A stretch of DNA of 64,000 nucleotides, taken from positions 584,269-648,268 of the forward strand of contig JAJQZP010000044.1 of NCBI GenBank assembly GCA_025403435.1. The letters are read 5' to 3'. The position numbers and the translations under genes are program-made. How positions within the stretch are numbered: the first letter of the stretch is position 1; each line of letters begins with the position of its first letter. Shown here one piece after another: positions 48,401 to 60,636 of this stretch. The DNA comes from Artocarpus heterophyllus (Eukaryota > Streptophyta > Magnoliopsida > Rosales > Moraceae). A model generated the notes under the pieces. It was given only the letters and a program-made list of their open reading frames with translations. It ran no database searches and was not told where the DNA came from.

Positions 48401-50012
48401 CAGCATTATTCAAATCAGAATACATTAAAAGTGAGTAATAACATTGCATATAATACTTGGGATGGATATGAGAGTAAACCGGGTGGGAAAAAGCAGGTTG
48501 ATCATATATTGAGATGTAGCTTCCGCGGTTGTCTTTAAGATCTTGAAATTCCGCAAGATTGCGAGATATGGCCCCAACAACTGCCCCAACACCCTGCAAC
48601 ATTGGCCATTAAACCTACTATAAAACATGAAAAGAAGAGAGAAAAGACTTGATGCCGTTTACATGATATTAAAAGCACTTCAAGTATAGCAGATAATTAC
48701 CACATGCTTGAAGACTTGGCGCAACTGGGAGTAAGGATGATTAGAACGAGTTTTGACATAGTAATCAGTAAATTTATAGCCAAATCGCTTGTCAAACTTC
48801 TTCAAGATCTTGCGGAGACCAATGGCATTCATCTCAATGAAAAAAAGAAGCTTAAAAAGGTCTCTACCAACAGCTCTGTATGCTTCTTGAATTTCAGATA
48901 TTTCTTTCCCATCTGACTGTTGTGGGAGTGTGTCGTACCAGTCTCTGAGATTCGATAGCCTGCTCGCAAGCAACCCTTGTTGTTCCAAAATAAACAGAAC
49001 GATCTTCTCAATCTGGAGATTGAACAACAAACGCCTTTATTTATTATAAATCTTTGGGGATGTACAAGATGTTAGACCCCTTTTTAGGAGGAAAACAGAA
49101 TTCTGTGACTTCTAAATTCTTGTTTCACTAAAGGCAAATCATTCGTTTACTCAAGTAAATCAGCAGTTTACTCTTAAAAAACGAGTAACTTAGGTATAGC
49201 ACCTAGTTTTTCACACTTTAAAGTTCATATTAAATCAGTAGAAAGGTTAAAAAAAAAAAGAAAAAAAGATCATTCTGAAGAGCAATGAAAAGCCATGCAA
49301 AACTATCAAATCATGGTGTGGAATCCTTGTTTCAATGATAAGAGAATCTGAAATTTTCGTGTCTGTCAATCCAGTTACCTGACAATCCAGCAACCGTGAG
49401 AAGTCTCTAAGAACACAAGGGCGATTTTGTGCTCCAACCTGAATTTGTTGCGAATAATGGTTAACCTTCTTCTTCATTAGCTTGTAATTGATATAGTATC
49501 TGGACAAACACAGAGCAAGCATACAAGATGATCAAACACCCAAAAAAATGTACCATTGTTAGCACAATTGTTAACCTGTTAAAGTCTTCCTAAATCCACA
49601 ACATACAACAGGAAATCATAAACCATTTATATAATGGAAACAGAGACCACTCTGGTTTTGAACAAAATTTCCAAGACTAACAAAGAATCTCAATTGAAAA
49701 TATCCTCTTTTACCTAGCTGATCAATTTCTTTTCGGAACATAAACATGGAAAAATCCGTACTTTTTGTGGAGTTCAATTGGGCATTTCAAATATGCATCA
49801 TTGTTGGGAATACTTTCCCGGGGGGGGGGAGAAAGAGGCAACCTTCATAGCCCAAATAACAATACCAATTTATTCAATCACCTTTCTAGCAAAAAGAAGA
49901 AAAAAAAAAGAAATAAAAACAAAATCAATAGCCTTCTAGGAAATTCAACGAGAAAATACCCTTGCCATTCTTGAATTTGTGCTTCTCTTAACTTCTTCCC
50001 AAATGCAACCAT
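45432..50012 (-). CDS. PHT5: SPX-MFS vacuolar phosphate transporter (PHT5/VPT family), ten exons
   Basis: Exons in transcript order: 50012-49960, 49499-49379, 49012-48701, 48593-48480, 48146-47692, 47366-47065, 46800-46601, 46502-46312, 45897-45764, 45670-45432. All have GT-AG ends and join in frame to 2121 bases, 706 residues, the usual length of this family. The N-terminal SPX domain (about 1-160) starts MVAFGKKL, with [13 protein letters not shown] (18-30) and KKFDKRFG (129-136), the basic surface that senses inositol pyrophosphates. The MFS part (about 245-700) has two halves separated by a cytosolic loop with an acidic run ([18 protein letters not shown]) in exon 7. The family moves inorganic phosphate into the vacuole; Arabidopsis PHT5;1/VPT1 is the reference. 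No stop or frameshift is seen, so the gene is probably functional. Confidence 0.93.
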
Positions 50013-50678
50013 CTTCAGAGGAAAGAACTGTGCTGAAAGCTTAAGTAACGACCTCTGAGAAAAGATTAAAACTGAAAAGTTAGGTCACCATATGTCTAAG
50101 ATACAATCTATGTCCTTGATAAAACCTAAAGGAATTGCCAAACTGGCAAAAAGGGAAACCAATTACAAAAGGGAAATCTTATCTTCCCTGAGAAATCTTA
50201 TCTTCTTCCCTTTTTTTGGGAAAGAATTTCAAATTTCGCAAATGTAACTCTTATTCTGGGTGCCTCGATAAGCATGAAGAGAAAAAGTAAGCAATCACTA
50301 ATGACAATCATCAATACCTAATCCTTTATGTCTGTAAGATTGCTTGCTCTTTGAGGGCTAAAGAAATACAATGAATCAAAAAAGCATGAAAGTAGATTCT
50401 TTTTAACCCTTCAAAGAACACAGAAATATAATCCGAGACGAACCCAGAGAGAGAAAAATCAATACCAGATGAATAGATGAACTCAGAGATGAGAAAAATA
50501 GTTGTACGTGTAACGTATGATTTGTGAGCCTCTTGAGTTGAGAATGAGAGAAGTTAAGAAGCAGAGGAAGAGAACAACATGGAAATAATCCAAACAAGTT
50601 TCATGTGATCTCCAAAATCTTTGATATAAACGTGACGCTGATTCTAATGCAAACGACAGGTTCTGTATGTGTGGTCTA

Positions 50679-50714
<36 letters not shown>

Positions 50715-50720
50715 GTCATG
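50013..50720 (-). promoter_or_regulatory. 5' leader of the phosphate transporter gene
   Basis: A possible leader intron runs from a donor at 50465 (CTG|GTATTG on the minus strand) to an acceptor at 50055 (TTTTCTCAG). A (CT)n tract on the minus strand at 50681-50710 is typical of plant 5' UTRs or start regions. Leader splicing is inferred from signal sequences only. Confidence 0.45.
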
Positions 50721-51108
50721 AGTCTCGCGCGAAATTTAGTTAATGTAGTTAGAAAATCAAATTTTATGAGAACGAGTATATAGCCACGTGATCCTTGACT
50801 ATCTTAACAAGCATTGACTCTCTCACCCTCTTGGAAGAAAAATGCTTGAGCCTTGGCGCACGATATCGAGCATCTGAAAAATCCTCAAGGCCACCATCAC
50901 TAATACAAAATAGGATCTTATTAGTGGGTTTTATGCGTGCGGTGCTACATCACCAAGTGTCTCTCAGCATTGTTTTAAGCACTTAACTAATAGAAATACT
51001 ATAATAACGGCTACCAGCAATACCTGCGTATAACACATTCATAAAATATGAGTCCATAGCATGGAGCTTTACGTATCATACTCACCTTTAATTAGTTGTG
51101 ATTAGTAG
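50721..51108 (-). promoter_or_regulatory. Likely upstream promoter region of the phosphate transporter gene
   Basis: AT-rich with a G-box (CACGTG, 50785-50790). I did not find a clear P1BS site (GNATATNC), the phosphate-starvation element. No gene is seen here. Confidence 0.35.
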
Positions 51109-51647
51109 TGTCAAATAAGTCCGGCTGTCCATGATGGCCCAACCTACCACAATACAAGGCCTGGCTTGGCATAACCTTGTACTATTGCGAGCCGAGCCTG
51201 ACACAACATGTTTGAGATCAAACCTAAAACTTAGTAGAGAAATAAGAGTTTGCCAACAATCAAGCTAGACACTTATTTGTGTAATTTTTATTTTTAATTA
51301 TATTAATTATATTTATACAAGAACACAAGTTTAAAATATGTCGGCCTTAGGTTTAGGTTCCACAATTACTAAATTTTTTAATTAAAATTATGAAAAAAAA
51401 TAATATAGAAATTTTAAAACAAAAAATTGCCAGCCCTACTTATGCCCTATAGGGCTTGGGCCTAGGCCTGGCAAGGCCCTTTAAGGGCTAAGGTCGAGAC
51501 CAAGGTTGGGCCTAAAGTTCTCTTCTTAGGCATGATCCCGGTCTAACCCTCTACTGTAGAGGGTCGTTCTAGGCACAACCCAGGCCCGTGACGGGCCTAG
51601 GGTCAAAAGGGCCTAGCCGGTCTGGCCTAACAACGACCTTTTTGACA
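51109..51647. mobile_element. GC-rich, palindrome-laden element with 13-base inverted ends
   Basis: Starts TGTCAAATAAGTC and ends GACCTTTTTGACA, an inverted pair with two mismatches. The interior holds many GGGCCTAGGCC-like palindromes and GGCCC words, with an AT-rich centre. It stands out sharply from its AT-rich surroundings. No target duplication is obvious, so its class is uncertain. Confidence 0.5.
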
Positions 51648-54458
51648 TCTCCAGTTGTGATGCCCAATACCAAAAGTAGCCAAAACATTTTTTTCAATAG
51701 AGAATATTTATGAGAAATTTTCATAAATGTCTTATTTTAAGATTTACTTTTTATAAACGCTATGTATGTTTATATGTAATATAACAGAAAATATAAATGA
51801 TAATATAGCATAACTTTTTTTAAGTGTGACATAAGTTAACATAACTTTTAAAAATATGATATTAAGTGCAATATTCTTAACATGTAAGTCCTATATGCGA
51901 CCCAAAGCGTTTTTTTCAATAGTGAATATACAAGTCCTATACGTGAGTATTGTAGGATTAACTTTTTACCATTTTATTTTATTTTAGTATGTGGGGTTGG
52001 CCACCATTTATGTCCCTTAATGTTCAGACATTATTATGTCATGCTCATATACATCAAATCCTATGTTGTTCCTTTCCTTTGCCTTTTTATTTTACTTTAT
52101 CTTTTATTTTTGTGTCTTCTTCTCAAAAAAATTATATTACACGTGTAAAATTGACATCTAGCAAAATTTTCAGAATATTTTAATAGAAACCATAATTCAA
52201 TAATTATCATAAGGATATCATCTCTTGTACTGTGTAAATACATATAGTAATTATTTTATTGATGGAGCCATATATATAATACTTACAAATTGGGACTCTA
52301 TTCTAATTCTATAATCACAATTATACATCTTATTATTCCTTTCTTCTTTGAATTTGAATTTTTTTTTTCTTTGAAACACTTTGGCTTTGAAAGTTTGTCG
52401 TATATGATTTCACCACCCCCCTTCCCCCCCAAAAAAAAAAAAACAAAACAAAAAGATAGTAGCAACAGTATCGACAACAACAATAATATTGTGGTCCATA
52501 AAAAAATGATTTTCTGATAGGCTATAAATTTATTAAAACCACGAATTTTCTAAACTGGAATTAATATTTCTGAACCGTCAAAGTTTCGTTCAAACATTGA
52601 ATTACTTAATAACCAAAAAAAAAAATACAAAACATATTAAGTGGCTTCATTACAAATTAGAACAAAAAACATTGTGGTAGAGGCATAGCTTAACAGTAAC
52701 TACACCCAATTTCACCTAAAGACGAAGAATTTGAATTCTTCCTTCCTAATTTTTGTTTTTAGAGCTCAGTCCGGAACAACCTAAACAATATTAAAGTAGC
52801 AAACTTGGCCTGATGAACAAATATATCACACAAACGTGTACACTAATACATGCTATGATGATATAACATAGAAGTGACATACTTATTTTGATGGGTTTTA
52901 GGTCGTTTAGATACGCATCTGATGGAGTGTTTGCCTCTCTTGGGATGTGGAAAAATAACATGTAGGCACCACTAGTTCTAGCTACAAAATATCTGCATTT
53001 TTTATTATTGTTTTCTGTCCCACCATTTTGAAATACTGACATCTTTTGCGTCTTATGCTTGACATTTTTCTGTAATTTTAACTTCATGATTTTGGAACCG
53101 AAAGAAATCTGGTCTTGGATACAACTGCTTTTCTTGCATGCAGATTTTGCCTCACATTTTGGTCAATTTTCACGTTTTTTCTGATATCCCTCTTTTTCCA
53201 TCTTCAAATTATTGCTAAAAGCCACAAGTCTACTTGGGGAAACCAAAACTGAAATGGGTGTGGTCCAGAGAAAGCCTAAGCTTAAAATTTGGGATAAAGT
53301 CATGGTTCCTCAGAATGAGAGAGAAGCCGCATCTTGAGAAAAGTAAATTATACATTACAAAACAGGTCTTTTCTTGTTAGCCCATGTCACATTTTTGTCT
53401 TTTAAGTCAAAGAAAATTTATTACATAGCAATATACTAAAATTAGACATAGTCAAAACGGTTTTCAAACCAAATTTATTAAGGTATTTACAAGTTGAAAA
53501 TTTCCAAACCAAAATTTGGAGCCCATCTGATTCAGTTAGATCCCATGTACTATTCCTCTCACTTTATCCTCACACTCAACTTCAACAGAAGCAATTGAAA
53601 ATGAAAATAATTTTTCTTTTCTAGTTGGGAATAAAAATATTATATTACACACACATGCCAAATTCAACTTATGAACTACTCAAAATAGTCTAATCTAGCA
53701 GATACCAAAAATCACAAATTTACATGGCTAAGAACTCAAATAAGAGTAATTGGGAAAAAAAGAAAAAAAAAACCCAGATTTCACAATGCATTCATGTAGT
53801 TTAATACAGAAGTAGGGATCAAAGCTAGCTGAGTTCCAATTATTATTAGCTAGTGACATATAGGCTTTAGATTTTATTTTATTTTGTATTGCTCCTCTGC
53901 TAGATGATTTTTTTCTTATTCATCCAAGGGAAAAAAGATTTAAAAAAAAAAAAAAAACGTTTGTGTATAAGTTGTTTCACTTGACATTGGCTAAGTCTGT
54001 GAACAAGGGGCAATCTTGTGATGCTGAAAAAATTTTCCAAGTTTGCCACAACCAAACCAAATGTAGAAAATACTTACAGCTTTAGAACTCTGGTGAACTA
54101 GTCATTTTTCAAGATTATCAGGCACAAAATCTTCTTTTGGATGCCAAATATTTCTTCAAGTTCAACCCAAAAAGCAGTAAAAGCCTCTAATTCAGTATGG
54201 ATAGGACAAAAAGCTAAGAGATGAAGAAGAGAGGGGGAGTTGGTTGATCCTTACAATTGTGGGAGTGTTTTGTGCATTGCAATTTAGGGAATCAAACAAA
54301 AGACTTTTTCTAGAGTTCTTTGCTACCAAGAAACTCCACCCAAGTCACCACCACCTTCCTCTCGCTTGGCTTTTAGAAGAATGAAGAGCCTTGTAAACTC
54401 AACCATGTTAACAACACCCTCATTGCGAGGTTGAAAACGAGGAAAAAAAGTGCTTTCT
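51648..54458. other. AT-rich intergenic DNA
   Basis: No gene or RNA gene recognised. Poly-A, poly-T and C-run simple sequence (for example 52422-52445 and 53940-53957). Short open frames lack any known motif. Confidence 0.6.
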
Positions 54459-54826
54459 CTTTTTATTATTATGTTTTGTCCTCTCTTTCTTTTTCCCTTT
54501 CATGTTCATTATTCCTTGTTGCTAGTTCAACGGTATCCGGAAAACTATTCTTATTTAAGGGGTGTTTAGACTGATTATAGAAATCGTTGGTTAAAACTAT
54601 TTTTACTATAACATGTAAGAGTTTTACACTATAATAAAATGTTTCTTTTTTTATTATTATTTTTTGTCCTTTCTTTCTTTTTCCCTTTCATGTTCCTTAT
54701 TCCTTGTTGCTAGTTCAACAATATCCGGGAAACTATTCTTATTTATGGGGTGTTTAGATTGAATGTAGAAATTATTGGTTAAAACTATTTTTATTATAGC
54801 ATGTGAGAGTTTTATACTATAGTAAT
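54459..54826. repeat. Tandem duplication of about 185 bases containing MITE pieces
   Basis: Units of about 54459-54641 and 54642-54826 share CCCTTTCATGTTC, CTTGTTGCTAGTTCAAC, ATATCCGG-type words and GGGGTGTTTAGA followed by TTGGTTAAAACTATTTTTA. They differ at scattered bases, so the duplication is not recent. The GGGGTGTTT part belongs to the MITE family seen at 44651. Confidence 0.75.
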
Positions 54827-57208
54827 TTTTTATTATTTTTATAACATATAAGAGCTTTACATTATTTATAACTCAAAATTAATCATACCTTTTGTAAACA
54901 AATTAGAATAATGCGAATTATGTATTATCTGTCTACAAAGTTAGTAACCAAATGGCATTCCGCTTGCTCCCAAATAATTTAGCAGAAAAGAGGTTTCAGG
55001 TTGGGGTTTCATGAGAACGCTATCCGATCAATATTTATTAGACACTAATAAAATTAGGGACACGTGTTTTATTCTGTGACGCGGCGTATGACCTTTGTAC
55101 TCATTCTCAAATGTAGTTACGATTAGCCGCCCTTCCCGCTTTTGTTTTTTTCTTCTTAAAAAATTTTCCCTGTTTCATGTTAGAAAGGAAACATCCGTCA
55201 CCGTTAATTACGAGAAAGAGAAAGATGGTGGGACAGAAAAAAAAAGAAGTTTTTAAGCAGGTATTATTTCACTAAAAAAAAAAAAGTTGCCAAAACAAGA
55301 TAACGTTAGCAAATAAGGATCAGACACGTTTCAGTGTCGTGCGAGACCATTCGTGAGCTTAGAGCGGGTGGCTCTTGTGACGGTCTGCGAAATATAATTT
55401 AGTGGAGCATTTCTCGCAAGTCAGCGTCAAGTAAGATGTCGCTTTGATTACACGAGAACAGGGAACATAATTTGGATTAGATTAATGCCGGGCCTATTTG
55501 TTTCGGTTTTTAAATCACAGTTTGAATCATTTTGTTATAATATTTTCTCTTATAAAAATTTAAATCTTTATTCAAATATTTTATTTAAATACTCGTATCA
55601 AACGCACCCGTCATGCACTTGGTGTCTCATTTGTCGTATCCATGTCACGTTCATTATCTTGTAGCCTATATATGTACAGTCCACAATGAATATTCCGAGC
55701 ATAAGATTTGCCTCCTCTCTTTCTTCAATTTGCTATACCAATATAACTCAGAAAACAAGGCTCGTTTCGTCGTATTTTCGATAGATAAAAGTTATTTTAT
55801 TTTAAAAAATAAAAATTATTAAAAAATTATGTTAAGAATATTTTTAAATTTTTATGTCAGAAAACATGTAAAAACATTTCAAAATCTCTCATAAGATTGT
55901 TTTGAAATTTGGTTCGAAGAAAATGTTAGACAAAATTTCCGCAATACGTCAATTTTAAATCATGAATCCAAACTTCTATAGGTGTGGTCTGTAAGCAAGG
56001 ACCAAGTTTAGCCGTGTACCTACTTGAGATATGTTTGTTTCTGATTTTTGTTTCATAGACTAGGTGAATAAGATATGTTTTTTTGTGATGGGAAATGGTA
56101 ATATGCTTTTGTTTTGTTCCTTTTGACCAGGAAAACAATATAAATAGAATATTTGTGAGACCCAAATACCTAACTTTTGCATACTATGCAAAATATCGCT
56201 CACACAACAAAAGTAGAAGTGAATATAATATTCGATATATTTAAAGATATATATATAATATTTGATTTGGCAAAAGAAAGAAAATTAAAAAAAATCATCA
56301 AAGCAGCTATAAGATATGTATTTTTCAAATATGGTTTTGAAGAATGATTCAACATTTAAATGTTTAAGAAGGGTGCTTTTGGACATTCATGGCAAGTTTA
56401 TATAGGTGTAATCCAAATGAGAAAACCTGTAATTTCCTAGCTAAAAAAAAGAGGAAAATTTATTGTAAATTATGCAAACAAGTATAATTGATATTTGGTT
56501 TTTTATTACACACTAAAAAAATACGTGAAAAGTATTCAAATTTATATGAATGCGCAATATTATTATTTTTTCCTCGAAAAGTATGTGGATTATGCGACTT
56601 TTCATTCTTATATTTTTTTTTTGCCTTTAGCATATTTATATAAATGAACATTATATATTTTGTACTTGAAAAGTTTGTGAATCATGCCTCTCTTTATTCT
56701 TATAATTTTTTGACTTTCGGGTACTGAATTACGCCAATAAAAATTACATTTTATTCTAAAAATACTTATCACTATTATTGTATTTATTTAGTTGGTTCTA
56801 AATTTAGCATAACATTTATTTAATATTTATCAAATATAAATGGACCCATGATAAAGATCAACAATGCATATTACATTGTCCAAACATGCACGGTACTTTT
56901 TTATTTTTTTTTAAACAAAATTTGTGGTACTGTATAATGAATTATTTTGCCAGCAGAGAACATTTGTCCGTTGGATCAAATCCAGGTACAACTTTTTGAC
57001 AACAAGATCAAATCAAAACCATATCAAATTAAATCAAATACGATAATTTAACAAATTCAGATGAAGTTTTGCTGTTTAAAAAATTGTGTTAAACCGATAA
57101 AGCTTTCATACTCTACTGAAGAATTTAATCCAAAATTTTCAATCACGGTAGCTTTTCACAATTTCTACAAATGCTGCCAATATTTGCTCTCATTTCATTT
57201 GTTGTTGA
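54827..57208. other. AT-rich intergenic DNA
   Basis: No gene recognised. A 120-base stretch (55490-55609) bounded by GGGCCTATTTG and CAAACGCACCC may be an old MITE. The rest is AT-rich with short accidental frames. Confidence 0.55.
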
Positions 57209-57676
57209 TGTTGGAATTAAAATATGAAGCTCAGCGGAAGGAATGGATCGTTGACAAACAAAAATTTTCTGAAAACTTTGTTCATTGGAAATAGATATAT
57301 AATTTTAATTATAGAAAGCTTTAGGAATTTTTACTAACCTTTTGAAAACTATCAGGGTATCCTAGCTTTCCTCTTTGACACCACGATCTTCCAAACTAGG
57401 CCTCCACACCAATGGAAAGACGAGTGGGCGTCAAACTGCAAGAATGAATTTTCCTCATACTTTTCTAAATCTGCTATGTATTCAACACATGAGATAGCAG
57501 ACTTTTTTTTTTTCAGAGAAGAACTCTCAGTTTTTCTCTCAAGTATTTTGAAAAATTATGTGAATAATAATTCTAAGATAACAGTTATCTCTCCTTTTTA
57601 TATCTGAGTCATTAATAATTTTTTAATTGATTTTTTTTCTTTCCTTTTTCTTCTTTTCCCGAATCACTACGTGATT

Positions 57677-57733
<57 letters not shown>

Positions 57734-59196
57734 TAAAACGTGAAAGTAAAAAGAAGTTTACTTTTTACTCTTTTTTTTTGGACCGAATCAGTGTGATTCG
57801 GTTCCTTATATATATATATATATATATATTAAAGGGAAACGTGAAACTTTCGCGTTTCCTTCTTCCTTTTTTTTATATATTATATTAATATATATATATA
57901 TTAATATATTATAAAATCTTATATATATATATAAAGATTTGGTTCAAAACCATATATATCTAAATTCAAAAATAAATTATATTTATTTAAGAATAGATTT
58001 TTTTAAAAAAATAATCAATTAATTAATTAATTAATGCTCAGTTAAATGTGATAACATTTATCACATTACATTATGTGTCACAAAGAATATTTTTCTGTGT
58101 CACGTTAATAATTCAAGTGTGAAAAAATTAATTCAGAATTCAATAATTCTAAATTAAATATGTATAATTCATTCTATGCAAAAATCCAATATAGTGTTAT
58201 AGAGGTGGTATTGGGGACCTATGGACCTATAACCCAAGCTCCAATAAATTTGACATTTAATTAAACTCTTTGATTAATGTGCCAAATTATTAGTTTCAGT
58301 GTTACTCCACTAAAAACCTGAAACTGAACTCTTGAGATTATAGTGAAATTACTCAAAGAAAATTAGCGAGTAGTCCATTGATATAATCATTACATATAAG
58401 TCAGTCCTTCATAAATAGTTCATAATAAGAGCTAGGTTCAATTTCTGTTCACCTCTCTTATTACATCTTTATCCTTGAGTTCCAATAATTCTCTAATGAA
58501 CAATTAATTCATAATCTTATTATGAACGAGTGCTCTACTGTTCAAACCTTGAATTATCACTCAAGAGAACTATTTTTCTAACTTCCATAGGGAAGGAATG
58601 GATTCCATATCTGTATAATATTATTCCCAGCCATTTATTACTTTATGTTTCCAAGATGCTAAGTTATAATCTGTGCTTAGACAAATCTTACCATGCAAGT
58701 CAAAAAACATAATGTCATAAATAGGAGTCTAATAAATACTCGGGGATCAAGACTGTCAAATATATGATCATCATAGTGATAAATTTGAATACTCTATTTG
58801 TAACAGATGATTATTAGAGATTCATAATTTATCTGGTCCAGTCCTATATAATCTCATTATATAAAGTACCTCTAATCCAATGTCTCTACATTAATAGTCC
58901 AGATAATGACTATTTCATTTTAGATGAGATTGGACCGTACTTGTAATTTTTAATTAAAGATCCTAAACTTTAATTAATTATTACGGACTATTTAGATTAT
59001 TATCTATAAATTTTACCCATAAGCAAATAACACTTATATGCTAAATTTATGGTCACATAAATAATCATGGAATTTTCTTGATGTTTATAAATGTATTCAT
59101 AATACATATAATCAATCAAAATAATAATAAATGTCATTTTATTTATTTATTAACAATATGTACAATGTTACAGCTTTTAGGGCACCAAACCCAACA
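57209..59196 (-). repeat. Copia 3' LTR (about 1988 bp)
   Basis: The start is firm: TGTTGGGTTTGGTGCCC directly after the purine tract. The end at 57209 is chosen because the minus strand there reads AATTCCAACA, giving a TGTTGG...CCAACA pair. The LTR includes long (TA)n runs (57680-57725, 57808-57829) and GAATCAC...GTGATTC palindromes. The end is less certain than the start. Confidence 0.65.
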
Positions 59197-59210
59197 ATCT
59201 CCCACTTGTC

Positions 59211-60636
59211 TTAAAGCAGGTAAGACATGTCTCTAAGACCTAAGCCTTCCAAGTGTCCCTCAAAGCTCTTTGCAGGTAACGTCTTGGTGAAAGGGTCGGC
59301 AAGGTTGTTTTCCGATGCTATCTTCACAACTTCCACATCGCCTCTATACACTATCTCTCTAATCAAATGATATTTTCTTTCTATATGCTTTCCTCTTTTA
59401 TGGCTTCTAGGTTCTCTTAAATTTGCCACTGCACCACTGTTGTCACAATACAGTGTGAGTGGTTTATCCATGCCTGGAGCTCCTTCCAAATCATTTAAGA
59501 ACTTATGGAGCCAAACAGCTTCTTTAGCTGCTTCACAAGCAGCCACATATTCCGCTTCCATAGTTGAATCAGCAATACAAGATTGTTTGATGCTTCTCCA
59601 AACTATGGCTCCACCACCAAAAGTAAACACTGATCCACACGTAGATTTACGTGTGTCTTTGTCTGATTGAAAATCAGAATCAGTGTATCCAATAGGAATC
59701 AAATTCTCACCAAAATAAACTAGTATATAGTTTCTCGTTCTCTTAAGATACTTGAGAATATGTTTAACCGCAACCCAATGATCAAATCCTAGGTTGGATT
59801 AATATCGACTGACAATACCCACCGTATAGCAAATGTCAAGCCTTGTACATAATATGGTATACATAAGACTTCCTACCGCAAATGCATCAGGTACTCATCT
59901 CATGTTTTTTTCCTCTTGAGGTGTCTTAGAACACTGTTATTTTGAAAGAAAAACTCCATAACATGTAGGTAAATTACTTTTCTTAGAGTTTTACATCGAA
60001 AATCTAATAAGTATCTTATCAATATACAATGCCTAAGACAGCACCAACAGTTTGTTCTTGCGATCTCTTATGAGTTAGATTTTAAGAACATAACTTGCTT
60101 CTCCTAAATCTTTCATTGGAAATTGTTGGCGAGTAATTTCTTTACATTAGATAATATCCCTACGTCATTCTCAATTAGTAGAATATCATCTACATAAAGA
60201 ACAAAAAAGGCCACTTTCTTATCTTTGATGTACTTGTATACACAAGGATCATCAACATTTTGATCGAAATCATAAGACTTGATTGCCTCATCAAATCTTA
60301 AGTTCCAAGATCTTGAAGCTTGCTTAAGTCTATAGATGGATCTTTACAACTTGCAATCCTTTTGTTCTTATTCTTTGACCACAAATCCTTCTGGTTGCAC
60401 CATGTCGATGCTTTCTTCAAAATAGTCATTCAAAAAGCAGTCTTGACATCCATTTGCCATATCTCATAATCAAGGCATACAACAATGAATAAAAGAATTT
60501 GAATGGATTTGAGCATAGTTATGGGCGAGAAAGTTTCTTCATAATCGACATCCTCCTTTTGTGTGTAACACTTTGCCATAAGCCTAGCTTTGAAAGTCTT
60601 AACTTTCTAATCAACTCTTCTTTCCTTCTTGTAGAT
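59211..60636 (-). pseudogene. Copia RT and RNase H, broken
   Basis: RNase H is open at 59211-59702 (GYTDSDFQSDKDTRKSTCG, ADSTMEAEYVAACEA, LADPFTKTL near the end). The RT region upstream has several stops and frameshifts, though FVLYVDDILL can be read near 60190. A stop near 60637 separates it from the upstream frame. Confidence 0.85.

Noticed and set aside
52670..52745. tRNA- or SINE-head-like stretch (GTGGTAGAGGCATAGC ... AATTTGAATTCTTCC)
   Set aside because: Only a loose resemblance to A and B boxes; arms do not pair as a tRNA and no SINE tail was recognised.
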